In this document: positions 1 through 5,332 of the stretch, piece by piece
Position numbering within the stretch: the first letter of the stretch is position 1
Layout of the letters: each line of letters begins with the position of its first letter
DNA from: Sphingomonas sp.
Lineage (GTDB): Bacteria > Pseudomonadota > Alphaproteobacteria > Sphingomonadales > Sphingomonadaceae
Assembly (NCBI GenBank): GCA_030146605.1
Contig: JASLBO010000554.1
Span: 1 to 5,364 of the forward strand
Direction of reading: 5' to 3'
Length of the DNA stretch: 5,364 nucleotides
Made by a program: the position numbers and the translations under genes
Notes under the pieces: model-generated
Told to the model about the DNA's origin: nothing
The model's input: only the letters and a program-made list of their open reading frames with translations
Database searches by the model: none

Positions 1-15
1 CAGAAACTATCCTAA

Positions 16-43
16 TTGCTATATTTGATAGATTTGATACAAA
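16..43 (+). promoter_or_regulatory. Possible sigma-70-type promoter for the GMC gene
   Basis: TTGCTA at 16-21 (4 of 6 to TTGACA) and TACAAA at 38-43 (4 of 6 to TATAAT) are separated by 16 bases inside the only AT-rich block on this side of the gene. If this is the promoter, the transcript would have an untranslated leader of roughly 200 bases that includes the 169-198 hairpin. The matches are modest, so this is tentative. Confidence 0.25.
23..40 (+). repeat. Tandem 9-bp direct repeat (ATTTGATAG / ATTTGATAC)
   Basis: Two adjacent 9-base units, 23-31 and 32-40, differ only in the last base. They lie within the putative promoter spacer and could be a pair of helically close half-sites for an activator or repressor. 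They could also be a chance product of the AT-rich composition. Confidence 0.35.
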
Positions 44-168
44 AAGCGGGTTCGGGACGACGCTGCTTACGGCGAGCGTTCCGGGCGCTGCTGCCTAACC
101 GGGTGCCATAAACGCGCCTCGAAGCGGAAGCGGCGACATGTTCTGGATGGGATCCGGTTTCGGCCGCC

Positions 169-198
169 CGCTGCCCGTGCGCACCCGCGCGGGCGGCG
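169..198 (+). other. Strong GC-rich stem-loop in the leader
   Basis: Bases 169-181 pair with 186-198 to form a 13-bp stem containing two G-U wobbles, closed by the four-base loop CACC at 182-185. It ends 50 bases before the start codon at 249. No T-run follows, so it is not a standard intrinsic terminator. It may be a structured leader element, an mRNA-stability element or an attenuator; its role is inferred only from position and pairing. Confidence 0.45.
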
Positions 199-235
199 TC
201 GGTCGTCTGCGGCTCGCGTCCGGCAATCGAACCCG

Positions 236-242
236 AAAGGAG
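236..242 (+). promoter_or_regulatory. Ribosome binding site deciding the GMC start
   Basis: AAAGGAG lies six bases before the ATG at 249. It is a near-ideal Shine-Dalgarno sequence at ideal spacing and is the main reason to choose 249 over the in-frame ATG at 138. Confidence 0.8.
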
Positions 243-248
243 CTAACG

Positions 249-1859
249 ATGACCAACGCGACCGATCTGAACGACTTCCGCCGCAACGCACAGGAGAACC
301 AGGCCCGGCTGACCGCCGAGCTGAAGCCCAGCTACGACTTCATCGTCTGCGGTGCCGGCGCGTCCGGCTCCGTCACGGCCCGACGCCTGGCGGAGAATCC
401 CGACGTGCAGGTTTTGCTGATCGAGGCGGGCGGCAGCGACGAAGTGGAGCAGGTGCTCGATCCCGCGCAATGGCCGACCAACCTGGCCTGCGAACGCGAC
501 TGGGGGTTCCAGGCCGAGCCCAACCCCCACCTCAACGGCCGTGCGCTGCCGATGGCGATGGGCAAGGTGCTCGGCGGCGGCTCGAGCGTCAACGTCATGG
601 TCTGGGCGCGCGGGCACCGCAGCGACTGGGACTATTTCGCCGCGGAGGCGGGAGATGCAGGCTGGGGCTACACCAACGTTCTCGATATCTATCGCCGCAT
701 CGAGAATTGGCAGGGCGCGCCCGATCCCGACTATCGCGGCACGTCCGGCCCGATCTGGGTGCAGCCCGCCGCCGACCCGAGCCCGGTTGCGCATACCTTG
801 CTCGACGCCGCCCGCGAGATCGGCATCCCGACCTATGACAGCCCGAACGGGCGGATGATGGAAGGTTCGGGTGGCGCCGCGATCACCGACATGCTGGTCC
901 GGGACGGACGTCGCCACTCGCTGTTCCGCGCTTATGTTCAGCCTTGGCTCGATCGCCCCAACCTGACCGTCCTGACCGGCACGACGGTTCGCCGCGTGAC
1001 CCTGGACCGCAAGCGCGCGACCGGTGTCGAGATCGTGCGCGGTAATGACGTCCGCACGATCTGCGCGCGGATGGAGGTGATCCTCTCGCTCGGCGCAATG
1101 CAGACGCCCAAGGTGCTGATGCATTCGGGCATCGGCGACGAAGCCGAGCTCGCCCGCGTTGGCATCCCACTCGTCCAGCACCTCCCCGGCGTCGGCCAGA
1201 ACCTGCAGGACCATGTCTCGTTCGGCTGCACCTGGGAGTATCGGGAGCCGATCGCCCCGCGCAACAGCGGCAGCGAGGCGACGCTATATTGGACGAGCCG
1301 GCCCGAGCTTGAATCGCCCGACCTGCTGTTCTGCCAGGTCGAGTTCCCGGTGCCGAGCGAGCGCACCGCGGCGCGCGGCGTGCCCGAACATGGTTGGACG
1401 ATGTTCGCCGGTCTCGCGCGGCCGCGTAGCCGCGGTCGACTGCGGCTGCGCAGCGCGGACCCGTCCGCGTCGCTGCAGATCGACGCGAACATGCTGTCCG
1501 ACCCCGAGGACATGCGCACCGCGATGGCTTGCGTCGAGCTGTGCCGCGACCTCGGCAACGCGCAGGCGTTCCGCCCCCTGGTGAAGGGCGAGGCGATGCC
1601 TGGCAATCTCAAGGGCGAGGCGATGCAGGACTATATTCGCGACGCGGCGGTCACCTATTGGCACCAGACCTGTACCGCCAAGATGGGCCGCGACGCGATG
1701 TCGGTCGTCGACGCTTCGCTCAAGGTCTATGGCATTGACGGGCTCCGCATCGCCGACGGCTCGATCATGCCGCGTGTCGCCACCGGCAACACCCAGGCGC
1801 CCTGCGCCATCATTGGCGAGCGTGCCGGCGAGATGATCCGCGCCGCGCATCAACTCTGA
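249..1859 (+). CDS. GMC-family FAD-dependent oxidoreductase (choline dehydrogenase-like)
   Basis: This 536-residue protein has the usual length of bacterial GMC oxidoreductases, which oxidise alcohols, sugars or related substrates with FAD. The FAD-binding dinucleotide fold follows a short polar N-terminal extension: GAGASG at 35-40 and an acidic ribose contact near Glu59 in LLIEAG. GMC signature 1 lies around 105-123 (GKVLGGGSSVNVMVWARGH) and signature 2 at 282-296 (GAMQTPKVLMHSGIG). The C-terminal domain has the presumed catalytic His472 in WHQTC and the second active-site motif GNTQAP at 513-518. Both are variants of the more common WHPVGTC and GNTNAP, so the substrate may be unusual. There is no signal peptide or membrane helix, so it is probably cytoplasmic. 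The start at 249 is fixed by AAAGGAG at 236-242. The substrate cannot be named; generic labels such as choline dehydrogenase would be over-specific. Confidence 0.93.
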   Translation: MTNATDLNDFRRNAQENQARLTAELKPSYDFIVCGAGASGSVTARRLAENPDVQVLLIEAGGSDEVEQVLDPAQWPTNLACERDWGFQAEPNPHLNGRALPMAMGKVLGGGSSVNVMVWARGHRSDWDYFAAEAGDAGWGYTNVLDIYRRIENWQGAPDPDYRGTSGPIWVQPAADPSPVAHTLLDAAREIGIPTYDSPNGRMMEGSGGAAITDMLVRDGRRHSLFRAYVQPWLDRPNLTVLTGTTVRRVTLDRKRATGVEIVRGNDVRTICARMEVILSLGAMQTPKVLMHSGIGDEAELARVGIPLVQHLPGVGQNLQDHVSFGCTWEYREPIAPRNSGSEATLYWTSRPELESPDLLFCQVEFPVPSERTAARGVPEHGWTMFAGLARPRSRGRLRLRSADPSASLQIDANMLSDPEDMRTAMACVELCRDLGNAQAFRPLVKGEAMPGNLKGEAMQDYIRDAAVTYWHQTCTAKMGRDAMSVVDASLKVYGIDGLRIADGSIMPRVATGNTQAPCAIIGERAGEMIRAAHQL

Positions 1860-1951
1860 ACCTCAGCGCCGGCCCGGCCGGCCTGCCCTGCGCCACGCAT
1901 GCGCGCAGGTCGGGACGGTCGCGCCGCCGCCCAGATCGGGAGCCCGAAGCC
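1860..1951 (+). other. Intergenic spacer with two GC-rich hairpins
   Basis: Between the oxidoreductase stop and the next start are two adjacent inverted repeats. One is GCCGGC-CCG-GCCGGC at 1868-1882, a 6-bp stem. The other is CCTGCGC with GCGCAGG at 1887-1909, a 7-bp stem with a nine-base loop. Neither is followed by a T-run, so termination is possible but not shown. They may instead protect the 3' end of the upstream message. I see no clear promoter for the downstream regulator here, so partial read-through is plausible. Confidence 0.35.
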
Positions 1952-2722
1952 ATGTACCGTTTCGACACTAGCGTCTTCACGCCGCGGCCCGCCGCGCCAA
2001 GCCGTCCCAGCCAACTCGGCCGCGTTCTCGTCATCGACGAAGACGCGCGCATGCGCGACGCGATCATCGATTATCTACGCGACCGTGACTGGGCGGCGAT
2101 CGGATGCGGCCAGCGCGACGTCGCGCGGCACCTTCAAAGTGACGATCTCAGCCTCGTCGCCTTGAACGCGCGGCTCGGATCGACGAACGGTCTCGACGTG
2201 CTGCGGCTGATCCGCGGTCAGTCGCATGTGCCGGTCGTGCTCTACGGTAACGGCCAAGAGGACGAAGTGCACCGCATCGTCGGGCTCGAGCTCGGGGCCG
2301 ACGACGTGCTGTGTGGGCCGCTCAACCTCCATGAGTTCCTTGCCCGCGCGCGCGCCATCCTCCGGCGGCAGGCGCTCGGACGCCTCGTCGTCCAGCCGCT
2401 CCTGGGCGGATACCGGTTCGAAGGATGGGAGCTGCGCCACGCAACGCGGGAACTCCGAGCCCCCGATGGCGCGCTCGTGGCGCTGACCAAGAAGGAATAT
2501 GCACTGCTCGGCGTGTTCCTCGGCGCACCGGGTCGGCCGCTGTCGCGCGTCCAGCTGATGCACGCGACGCGCGCCGACGAGGACATTTTCGATCGTAGCA
2601 TCGATGTTCAGGTGCTTCGGCTGCGTCGCAAGCTGCAGGCGGATGCGTCGGCGCGGCAGCTGATCAAGACGGAGCGCGGCTTTGGCTACACGCTGGATGC
2701 CGCCGTCGAGCCGCTGTTCTGA
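1952..2722 (+). CDS. OmpR/PhoB-type regulator with degenerate receiver (Asn at phospho-site)
   Basis: This 256-residue DNA-binding regulator has a receiver fold at about 23-139 and an OmpR-type winged helix at about 154-250. The winged-helix landmarks are ALTKKEYALL, DRSIDVQVLRLRRKL and TERGFGYTLD. The first receiver strand keeps acidic residues (Asp29, Glu30). The phospho-acceptor position in LNARLG is Asn72 (codon 2165-2167). The switch Thr is replaced (LYGNG, Gly99), and the conserved Lys of the KP motif is Gly122 (CGPL). Phosphorylation by a kinase is therefore unlikely, although the GLELGADD helix region is intact and may still dimerise. GGGAG at 1938-1942 supports the ATG at 1952. About 22 residues precede the fold, more than usual. 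It is paralogous to the next gene, 18 bases downstream, and probably co-transcribed with it. Its DNA target is unknown. Confidence 0.9.
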   Translation: MYRFDTSVFTPRPAAPSRPSQLGRVLVIDEDARMRDAIIDYLRDRDWAAIGCGQRDVARHLQSDDLSLVALNARLGSTNGLDVLRLIRGQSHVPVVLYGNGQEDEVHRIVGLELGADDVLCGPLNLHEFLARARAILRRQALGRLVVQPLLGGYRFEGWELRHATRELRAPDGALVALTKKEYALLGVFLGAPGRPLSRVQLMHATRADEDIFDRSIDVQVLRLRRKLQADASARQLIKTERGFGYTLDAAVEPLF

Positions 2723-3070
2723 CGGTCGGGAGGATCAGCGATGTTCAACGGATCCGAAATCACTTCTCAGATCATGGCCGCGCGGATCCTCGTCGTCGAC
2801 GACGATTTCGCCATGCAGCGGGCGATCATCAACTATTTGGCCGAGCATGATCTTCGCGCCAGCGCCGTGCGTGGCCGCAAGACGCTACTGCACAGCGTGG
2901 CGGTGCGCGAGCCCGACCTGATCATCCTTGAGCTGCGCCTGGGTGAGGATGACGGACTGGACGTGCTGCGCGAGCTCCGCACCAAGAGCGCCGTGCCGGT
3001 GATCCTGATCACGGGAAGCCGGCGCGAGGAGATCGACCGCGTCGTCGGGCTCGAGCTCGGCGCCGACGAC
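2278..3070 (+). repeat. Near-identical DNA segment shared by the two tandem regulator genes
   Basis: The segment 2278-2305 matches 3043-3070 at 27 of 28 positions and encodes VGLELGADD in both genes. The conserved GATCGTAG within the DRS codons of the winged helix also recurs (near 2591 and 3360). With the colinear protein similarity, this indicates the two genes arose by tandem duplication followed by divergence of the phosphorylation residues. The feature spans from the first copy to the second. Confidence 0.6.
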
Positions 3071-3487
3071 TACATGACCAAGCCGCTCGGCCTGCGCGAA
3101 CTTCTGGCGCGCGTCCGCGCGGTGCTGCGGCGCCGCTCGATGGACCGGCTGAGTCCGGCGCGGCAGCGCGATCGCGCCTATCGCTTCGCCGGCTGGTGCT
3201 TCGACCAGCTGCAGCGGGCACTGATCTCCCCGGACGAGGCAGTCATCGCGCTGACCAAGGGGGAGTATGCGTTGCTGAGTGCCTTCGTGCAGGCGCCGCG
3301 CCGCACCCTGACCCGGGAGCATCTGCTTCAGGCGACGCGCGTCCATGAGGATGTCTATGATCGTAGTATTGACGTGCAGGTCCTGCGCCTGCGCCGCAAA
3401 CTGGAGGAGGATGCCCAGACGCCGCGCCTGATCCGCACCGAGCGCGGCGTCGGCTACCGGTTCGACGCCGATGTCGAGATTCCATGA
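2741..3487 (+). CDS. OmpR/PhoB-type regulator with Glu at the phospho-acceptor position
   Basis: This 248-residue protein has a receiver domain at about 14-131 and a winged-helix DNA-binding domain at about 147-243 (ALTKGEYALL, DRSIDVQVLRLRRKL, TERGVGYRFD). The acidic pocket is complete (VVDDD, Asp20-22), as are the switch Thr91 (LITGS) and Lys114 (TKPL). The residue aligned with the phospho-acceptor Asp, however, is Glu64 in LELRLG (codon GAG 2930-2932). Glu at this position can mimic the phosphorylated state in some response regulators, so the protein may be constitutively active; that is an inference. GGGAGG at 2728-2733, seven bases before the ATG at 2741, supports this start; an internal ATG at 2774 would also keep the fold but lacks a ribosome binding site. 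It follows its paralog by 18 bases, consistent with one transcript. No partner kinase is visible. Confidence 0.91.
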   Translation: MFNGSEITSQIMAARILVVDDDFAMQRAIINYLAEHDLRASAVRGRKTLLHSVAVREPDLIILELRLGEDDGLDVLRELRTKSAVPVILITGSRREEIDRVVGLELGADDYMTKPLGLRELLARVRAVLRRRSMDRLSPARQRDRAYRFAGWCFDQLQRALISPDEAVIALTKGEYALLSAFVQAPRRTLTREHLLQATRVHEDVYDRSIDVQVLRLRRKLEEDAQTPRLIRTERGVGYRFDADVEIP

Positions 3488-3571
3488 ACATGCCCGCTTT
3501 ACGCAGTGCGCCAACGCTGTGTTAGGCAGGCGGCGACACCTACGGCTTCGTGACACGGGATCGGAAGAGCA

Positions 3572-4720
3572 ATGGCGAAGGCCGACAAGGACATTCTGAC
3601 CACCGCCGACACGGCGAAGCTGCTCGGCGTGTCGATCCGCACCGCCCAGCTCCTGATCGAGGGCGGCTCGATCCCGTCATGGAAAACGCCAGGCGGCCAT
3701 CGCCGCGTGTATCGAACCGACGTAATGGCCGTGATCGACGGCCAGGCGAACGATCCCGATCCCCAGGTTTCCGCGGTGATCGTCGTGATCTGCCCGAGCA
3801 CGCAGGTGCGCGATTACAGACAGATATTCTCGGAGCTGGGCGAGTTCGCGGTCGAAATCTTCGCGGACGTGCTCGCCGCGCTGGTGGCGGTGGGCTCGCT
3901 CAAGCCGCACGCGATCATCGCGGACGTTGCCAAGTCCGGAGTCGATCACGCGTCGCTGCTGCGCAGCCTCGCCGCTAACCCGACGCTCGGAGACACGCGA
4001 ATCTTCACTGTCGGTAGCGAAGCCACCTACGCGTCCGAGCTGCCGGCCCGAGTGGTGCGCGTCGATACGCCGGAAGCGGCGAGGGAGGCTATTCGCCAGG
4101 CACTGCAGGAGGACGGCGCGGCCACAATCGACGGCAATGACCTGCCGTTCCCAATCGCGCTCAACGAGAAGCAGCGGCTGATCGCGCTCGAGCGCACCGG
4201 GCTGCTCGACACCGCGCCGGAAGAGGCGTTCGACCGGCTGACCTGGCTCGCTGCCGAGAGCCTGCAGGCGCCGATCGCGCTGATGACGTTGCTCACGCCA
4301 ACGCGGCAATGGTTCAAGTCGCGCGTCGGCCTTGACCTGCCCGAGACGCCGCGGAGCTGGGCGTTCTGCAACCACACCATCACGAAGCATCAGGTGTTCA
4401 CCGTCGAGGATCTGGCGAGCGATCCGCGCTTCGCCGACAATCCCGCGGTGAAAGGGGCGCCAAGCTTCCGCTTTTACGCCGGCGCGCCGGTAACCGACGA
4501 AAACGGCTTCGTGGTCGGATCGCTTTGCGTGATCGACTATAAGGCGCGGCAGCTGAACCCACGCCAGTCCCAGATCATCCAGGCGCTCGCCGCGCTTGCG
4601 TCGGACGAAGTGCGGCTCCGCGCGCTCGACCGCCAGGTGCGACGATCGGCACAGTCGGCCGGACAGGAGACCCGCAAGCGCGGCGGCGAGGGCCAGCGCC
4701 AGGCCAGCCCCAAGGGCTGA
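3572..4720 (+). CDS. Excisionase-type HTH, receiver-like and GAF domain fusion regulator
   Basis: This 382-residue protein has three parts. Residues 8-56 form an excisionase/MerR-like helix-turn-helix (TTADTAKLLGVS, then the wing motif TPGGHRR at 39-45), which should bind DNA. Residues about 66-178 look like a degenerate receiver: PHAIIADVAKSGVDHASLLR aligns without gaps to the acceptor region of receivers, with Asp118 (codon 3923-3925) at the acceptor position. The N-terminal acidic pair is replaced by ICPST, and the switch Thr by Val. Residues about 198-352 are a GAF sensor domain of the type found in bacterial signalling proteins (GLLDTAPEEAFDRL, RQWFKSRVGLD, FYAGAPV, GSLCVID). The tail is basic and probably disordered. 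The start at 3572 has a modest site, GGAA at 3563-3566. The 84-base gap from the previous gene could hold a weak promoter (TTTACG at 3498). The GAF ligand is unknown. Confidence 0.85.
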   Translation: MAKADKDILTTADTAKLLGVSIRTAQLLIEGGSIPSWKTPGGHRRVYRTDVMAVIDGQANDPDPQVSAVIVVICPSTQVRDYRQIFSELGEFAVEIFADVLAALVAVGSLKPHAIIADVAKSGVDHASLLRSLAANPTLGDTRIFTVGSEATYASELPARVVRVDTPEAAREAIRQALQEDGAATIDGNDLPFPIALNEKQRLIALERTGLLDTAPEEAFDRLTWLAAESLQAPIALMTLLTPTRQWFKSRVGLDLPETPRSWAFCNHTITKHQVFTVEDLASDPRFADNPAVKGAPSFRFYAGAPVTDENGFVVGSLCVIDYKARQLNPRQSQIIQALAALASDEVRLRALDRQVRRSAQSAGQETRKRGGEGQRQASPKG

Positions 4721-4723
4721 GCC
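4702..4723. terminator. Stem-loop at the convergent gene junction
   Basis: CAGCCC at 4705-4710 pairs with GGGCTG at 4714-4719 around a CAA loop. The stem extends as GGC/GCC (4702-4704 with 4721-4723) past a bulged A at 4720. It overlaps the stop codon of the rightward gene and sits just beside the stop of the leftward gene; the two genes are only four bases apart. No T-run follows on either strand, so a terminator role is suggested by position only. Confidence 0.3.
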
Positions 4724-4724
4724 G

Positions 4725-5201
4725 TCAAGCCTCGTCGGCGCCGCCGGGCGACCATGCGCCGATATGACGGTACAGCGCGTCGCGAAGGTGGCGGGTGCTC
4801 TGGTTGAGCGCGCCCAGTTCGGCGACCGTCTGGCCCGATCCGATGAGCAGCGCGTCGCCCAGGCAGCCTGTGTCGGGACGCAACCCGCGGCCCTGGGCTG
4901 TCAACGACACCAGCACTTGCCGCTCATTCTCCGGATTTCGTGAACGACGCACCAGCCCCGCCGCCTCCAGCCGCTTGAGCAGCGGGGTGAGGGTGCTCGA
5001 CTCGAGCGCGAGCTGCTCGGCGATGCCGCCCACAGTCTGACCGTCCTCCGCCCAGAGGACGTTGAGCACCAGGTACTGCGGATAGGTCAGCCCCAGACGG
5101 TCGAGCAGCGGCTTGTACAGCCGCTGGATCGCCATGCCGGCCGAGTAGACGGCGTAGCAGAGCTGGTCTTCGAGCGGCACCGGGCCGGGGGAGTCGGTCA
5201 T
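4725..5201 (-). CDS. ohrR: OhrR-type MarR-family organic hydroperoxide sensor/repressor
   Basis: This 158-residue winged-helix repressor matches the OhrR branch of the MarR family. OhrR represses ohr and leaves DNA when an organic hydroperoxide oxidises a reactive N-terminal Cys. Here the motif EDQLCYAVYSAG places that Cys at residue 15. Tyr19, Tyr29 and Tyr40 sit at the same positions as the tyrosines of Bacillus subtilis OhrR that surround Cys15. The recognition region reads LALESSTLTPLLKRLEAAGLV (about 64-84), and the wing ENERQVLVSLT. A second Cys at 113 could form a disulfide on oxidation, as in two-Cys OhrR proteins (inference). The start at 5201 has GAGGA six bases upstream on the minus strand; an in-frame ATG at 5240 would add 13 residues without a good site. 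The gene is divergent from a probable ohr and converges on the GAF regulator with a four-base gap. Confidence 0.92.
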   Translation of the reverse strand: MTDSPGPVPLEDQLCYAVYSAGMAIQRLYKPLLDRLGLTYPQYLVLNVLWAEDGQTVGGIAEQLALESSTLTPLLKRLEAAGLVRRSRNPENERQVLVSLTAQGRGLRPDTGCLGDALLIGSGQTVAELGALNQSTRHLRDALYRHIGAWSPGGADEA

Positions 5202-5207
5202 CTGAAA

Positions 5208-5212
5208 TCCTC
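5208..5212 (-). promoter_or_regulatory. Ribosome binding site deciding the ohrR start
   Basis: On the minus strand GAGGA lies six bases before the ATG whose first base is 5201. This favours a 158-residue protein over the longer version starting at 5240. Confidence 0.7.
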
Positions 5213-5242
5213 GAACACGCGCAACAATCGCGCAAGTCACTC

Positions 5243-5262
5243 ATATCGCGATAAACATTATC
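5243..5262. promoter_or_regulatory. Probable OhrR operator copy A (contains TATCGCGATA)
   Basis: The perfect 10-bp palindrome TATCGCGATA occupies 5244-5253 and is followed by AACATTATC. The same 20-base block recurs at 5294-5313 with one difference. On the minus strand it overlaps the spacer and -10 region of a candidate ohrR promoter (TTGTCT, complement of 5265-5270, then GATATG, complement of 5242-5247, spacing 17). Binding here would give autoregulation. That OhrR is the binding protein is inferred from gene order. Confidence 0.6.
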
Positions 5263-5272
5263 CTAGACAAGT

Positions 5273-5292
5273 ATATCCCGATTGACGATAAC
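5273..5292. promoter_or_regulatory. Possible degenerate third operator copy B
   Basis: This block matches the copy at 5294-5313 at 13 of 20 positions, with ATATC-CCGAT in place of ATATC-GCGAT. Its start is 21 bases from copy C and 30 from copy A, roughly two and three helical turns, so all three would face the same side of the DNA. It may be a weak cooperative site or chance. Confidence 0.3.
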
Positions 5293-5312
5293 TATATCGC
5301 GATAAAGATTAT
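5283..5312 (+). promoter_or_regulatory. Candidate promoter of the rightward (ohr) gene
   Basis: TTGACG at 5283-5288 matches the -35 consensus at five of six bases. GATTAT at 5307-5312 matches the -10 consensus at four of six, with an 18-base spacer. The palindrome TATCGCGATA at 5295-5304 lies inside the spacer, so a bound repressor would block polymerase. The start codon follows 20 bases after the -10. Confidence 0.5.
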
Positions 5313-5313
5313 C
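5294..5313. promoter_or_regulatory. Probable OhrR operator copy C (contains TATCGCGATA)
   Basis: The palindrome TATCGCGATA at 5295-5304 is followed by AAGATTATC, giving 19 of 20 identity to the block at 5243-5262. GATAA at 5287-5291 and TTATC at 5309-5313 flank it almost symmetrically. It sits between the candidate -35 and -10 of the rightward gene, the position expected of a repressor site. Confidence 0.6.
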
Positions 5314-5332
5314 GCAGTATCGGAGGAAGGCG

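Larger units (their letters stand above)
1..248. other. Non-coding leader upstream of the GMC oxidoreductase gene
   Basis: I see no convincing gene in this stretch. The first 47 bases are AT-rich, unlike the rest of the window, and look like a promoter region. The remainder is GC-rich and contains a strong hairpin (169-198) and the ribosome binding site of the downstream gene. The reading frame of the oxidoreductase stays open up to an ATG at 138, but the extra 37 residues are Arg/Gly-rich, do not resemble a signal peptide, and precede a well-placed Shine-Dalgarno sequence at the later start. Confidence 0.6.

Noticed and set aside
138..248. In-frame 37-residue N-terminal extension of the GMC oxidoreductase starting at ATG 138
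   Set aside because: The residues are Arg/Gly-rich without signal-peptide or domain features. They cover the leader hairpin, and a near-perfect Shine-Dalgarno sequence is placed for the ATG at 249.
243..1214. Long open frame on the minus strand opposite the oxidoreductase gene (323 codons)
   Set aside because: It is antisense to a clearly recognisable GMC protein. Its composition (Ala/Gly/Arg/His/Asp-rich, no motifs) is what a GC-rich complement produces.
1868..1909. Intrinsic terminator after the oxidoreductase gene
   Set aside because: Two hairpins are present but neither has a T-run, so a confident terminator call is not supported. They are recorded only as structured intergenic DNA.
2885..3556. 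Long open frame on the minus strand opposite the second regulator gene (223 codons)
   Set aside because: It mirrors a well-supported OmpR-type gene and shows no domain or ribosome binding site of its own.
3677..4390. Minus-strand open frame opposite the GAF fusion gene (237 codons)
   Set aside because: It is an antisense shadow of conserved GAF-coding sequence, with no recognisable motif.
5202..5240. Longer OhrR start at 5240 on the minus strand
   Set aside because: It would add 13 residues not found in OhrR. The ATG at 5201 has GAGGA six bases upstream and puts the reactive Cys at position 15, as in B. subtilis OhrR.
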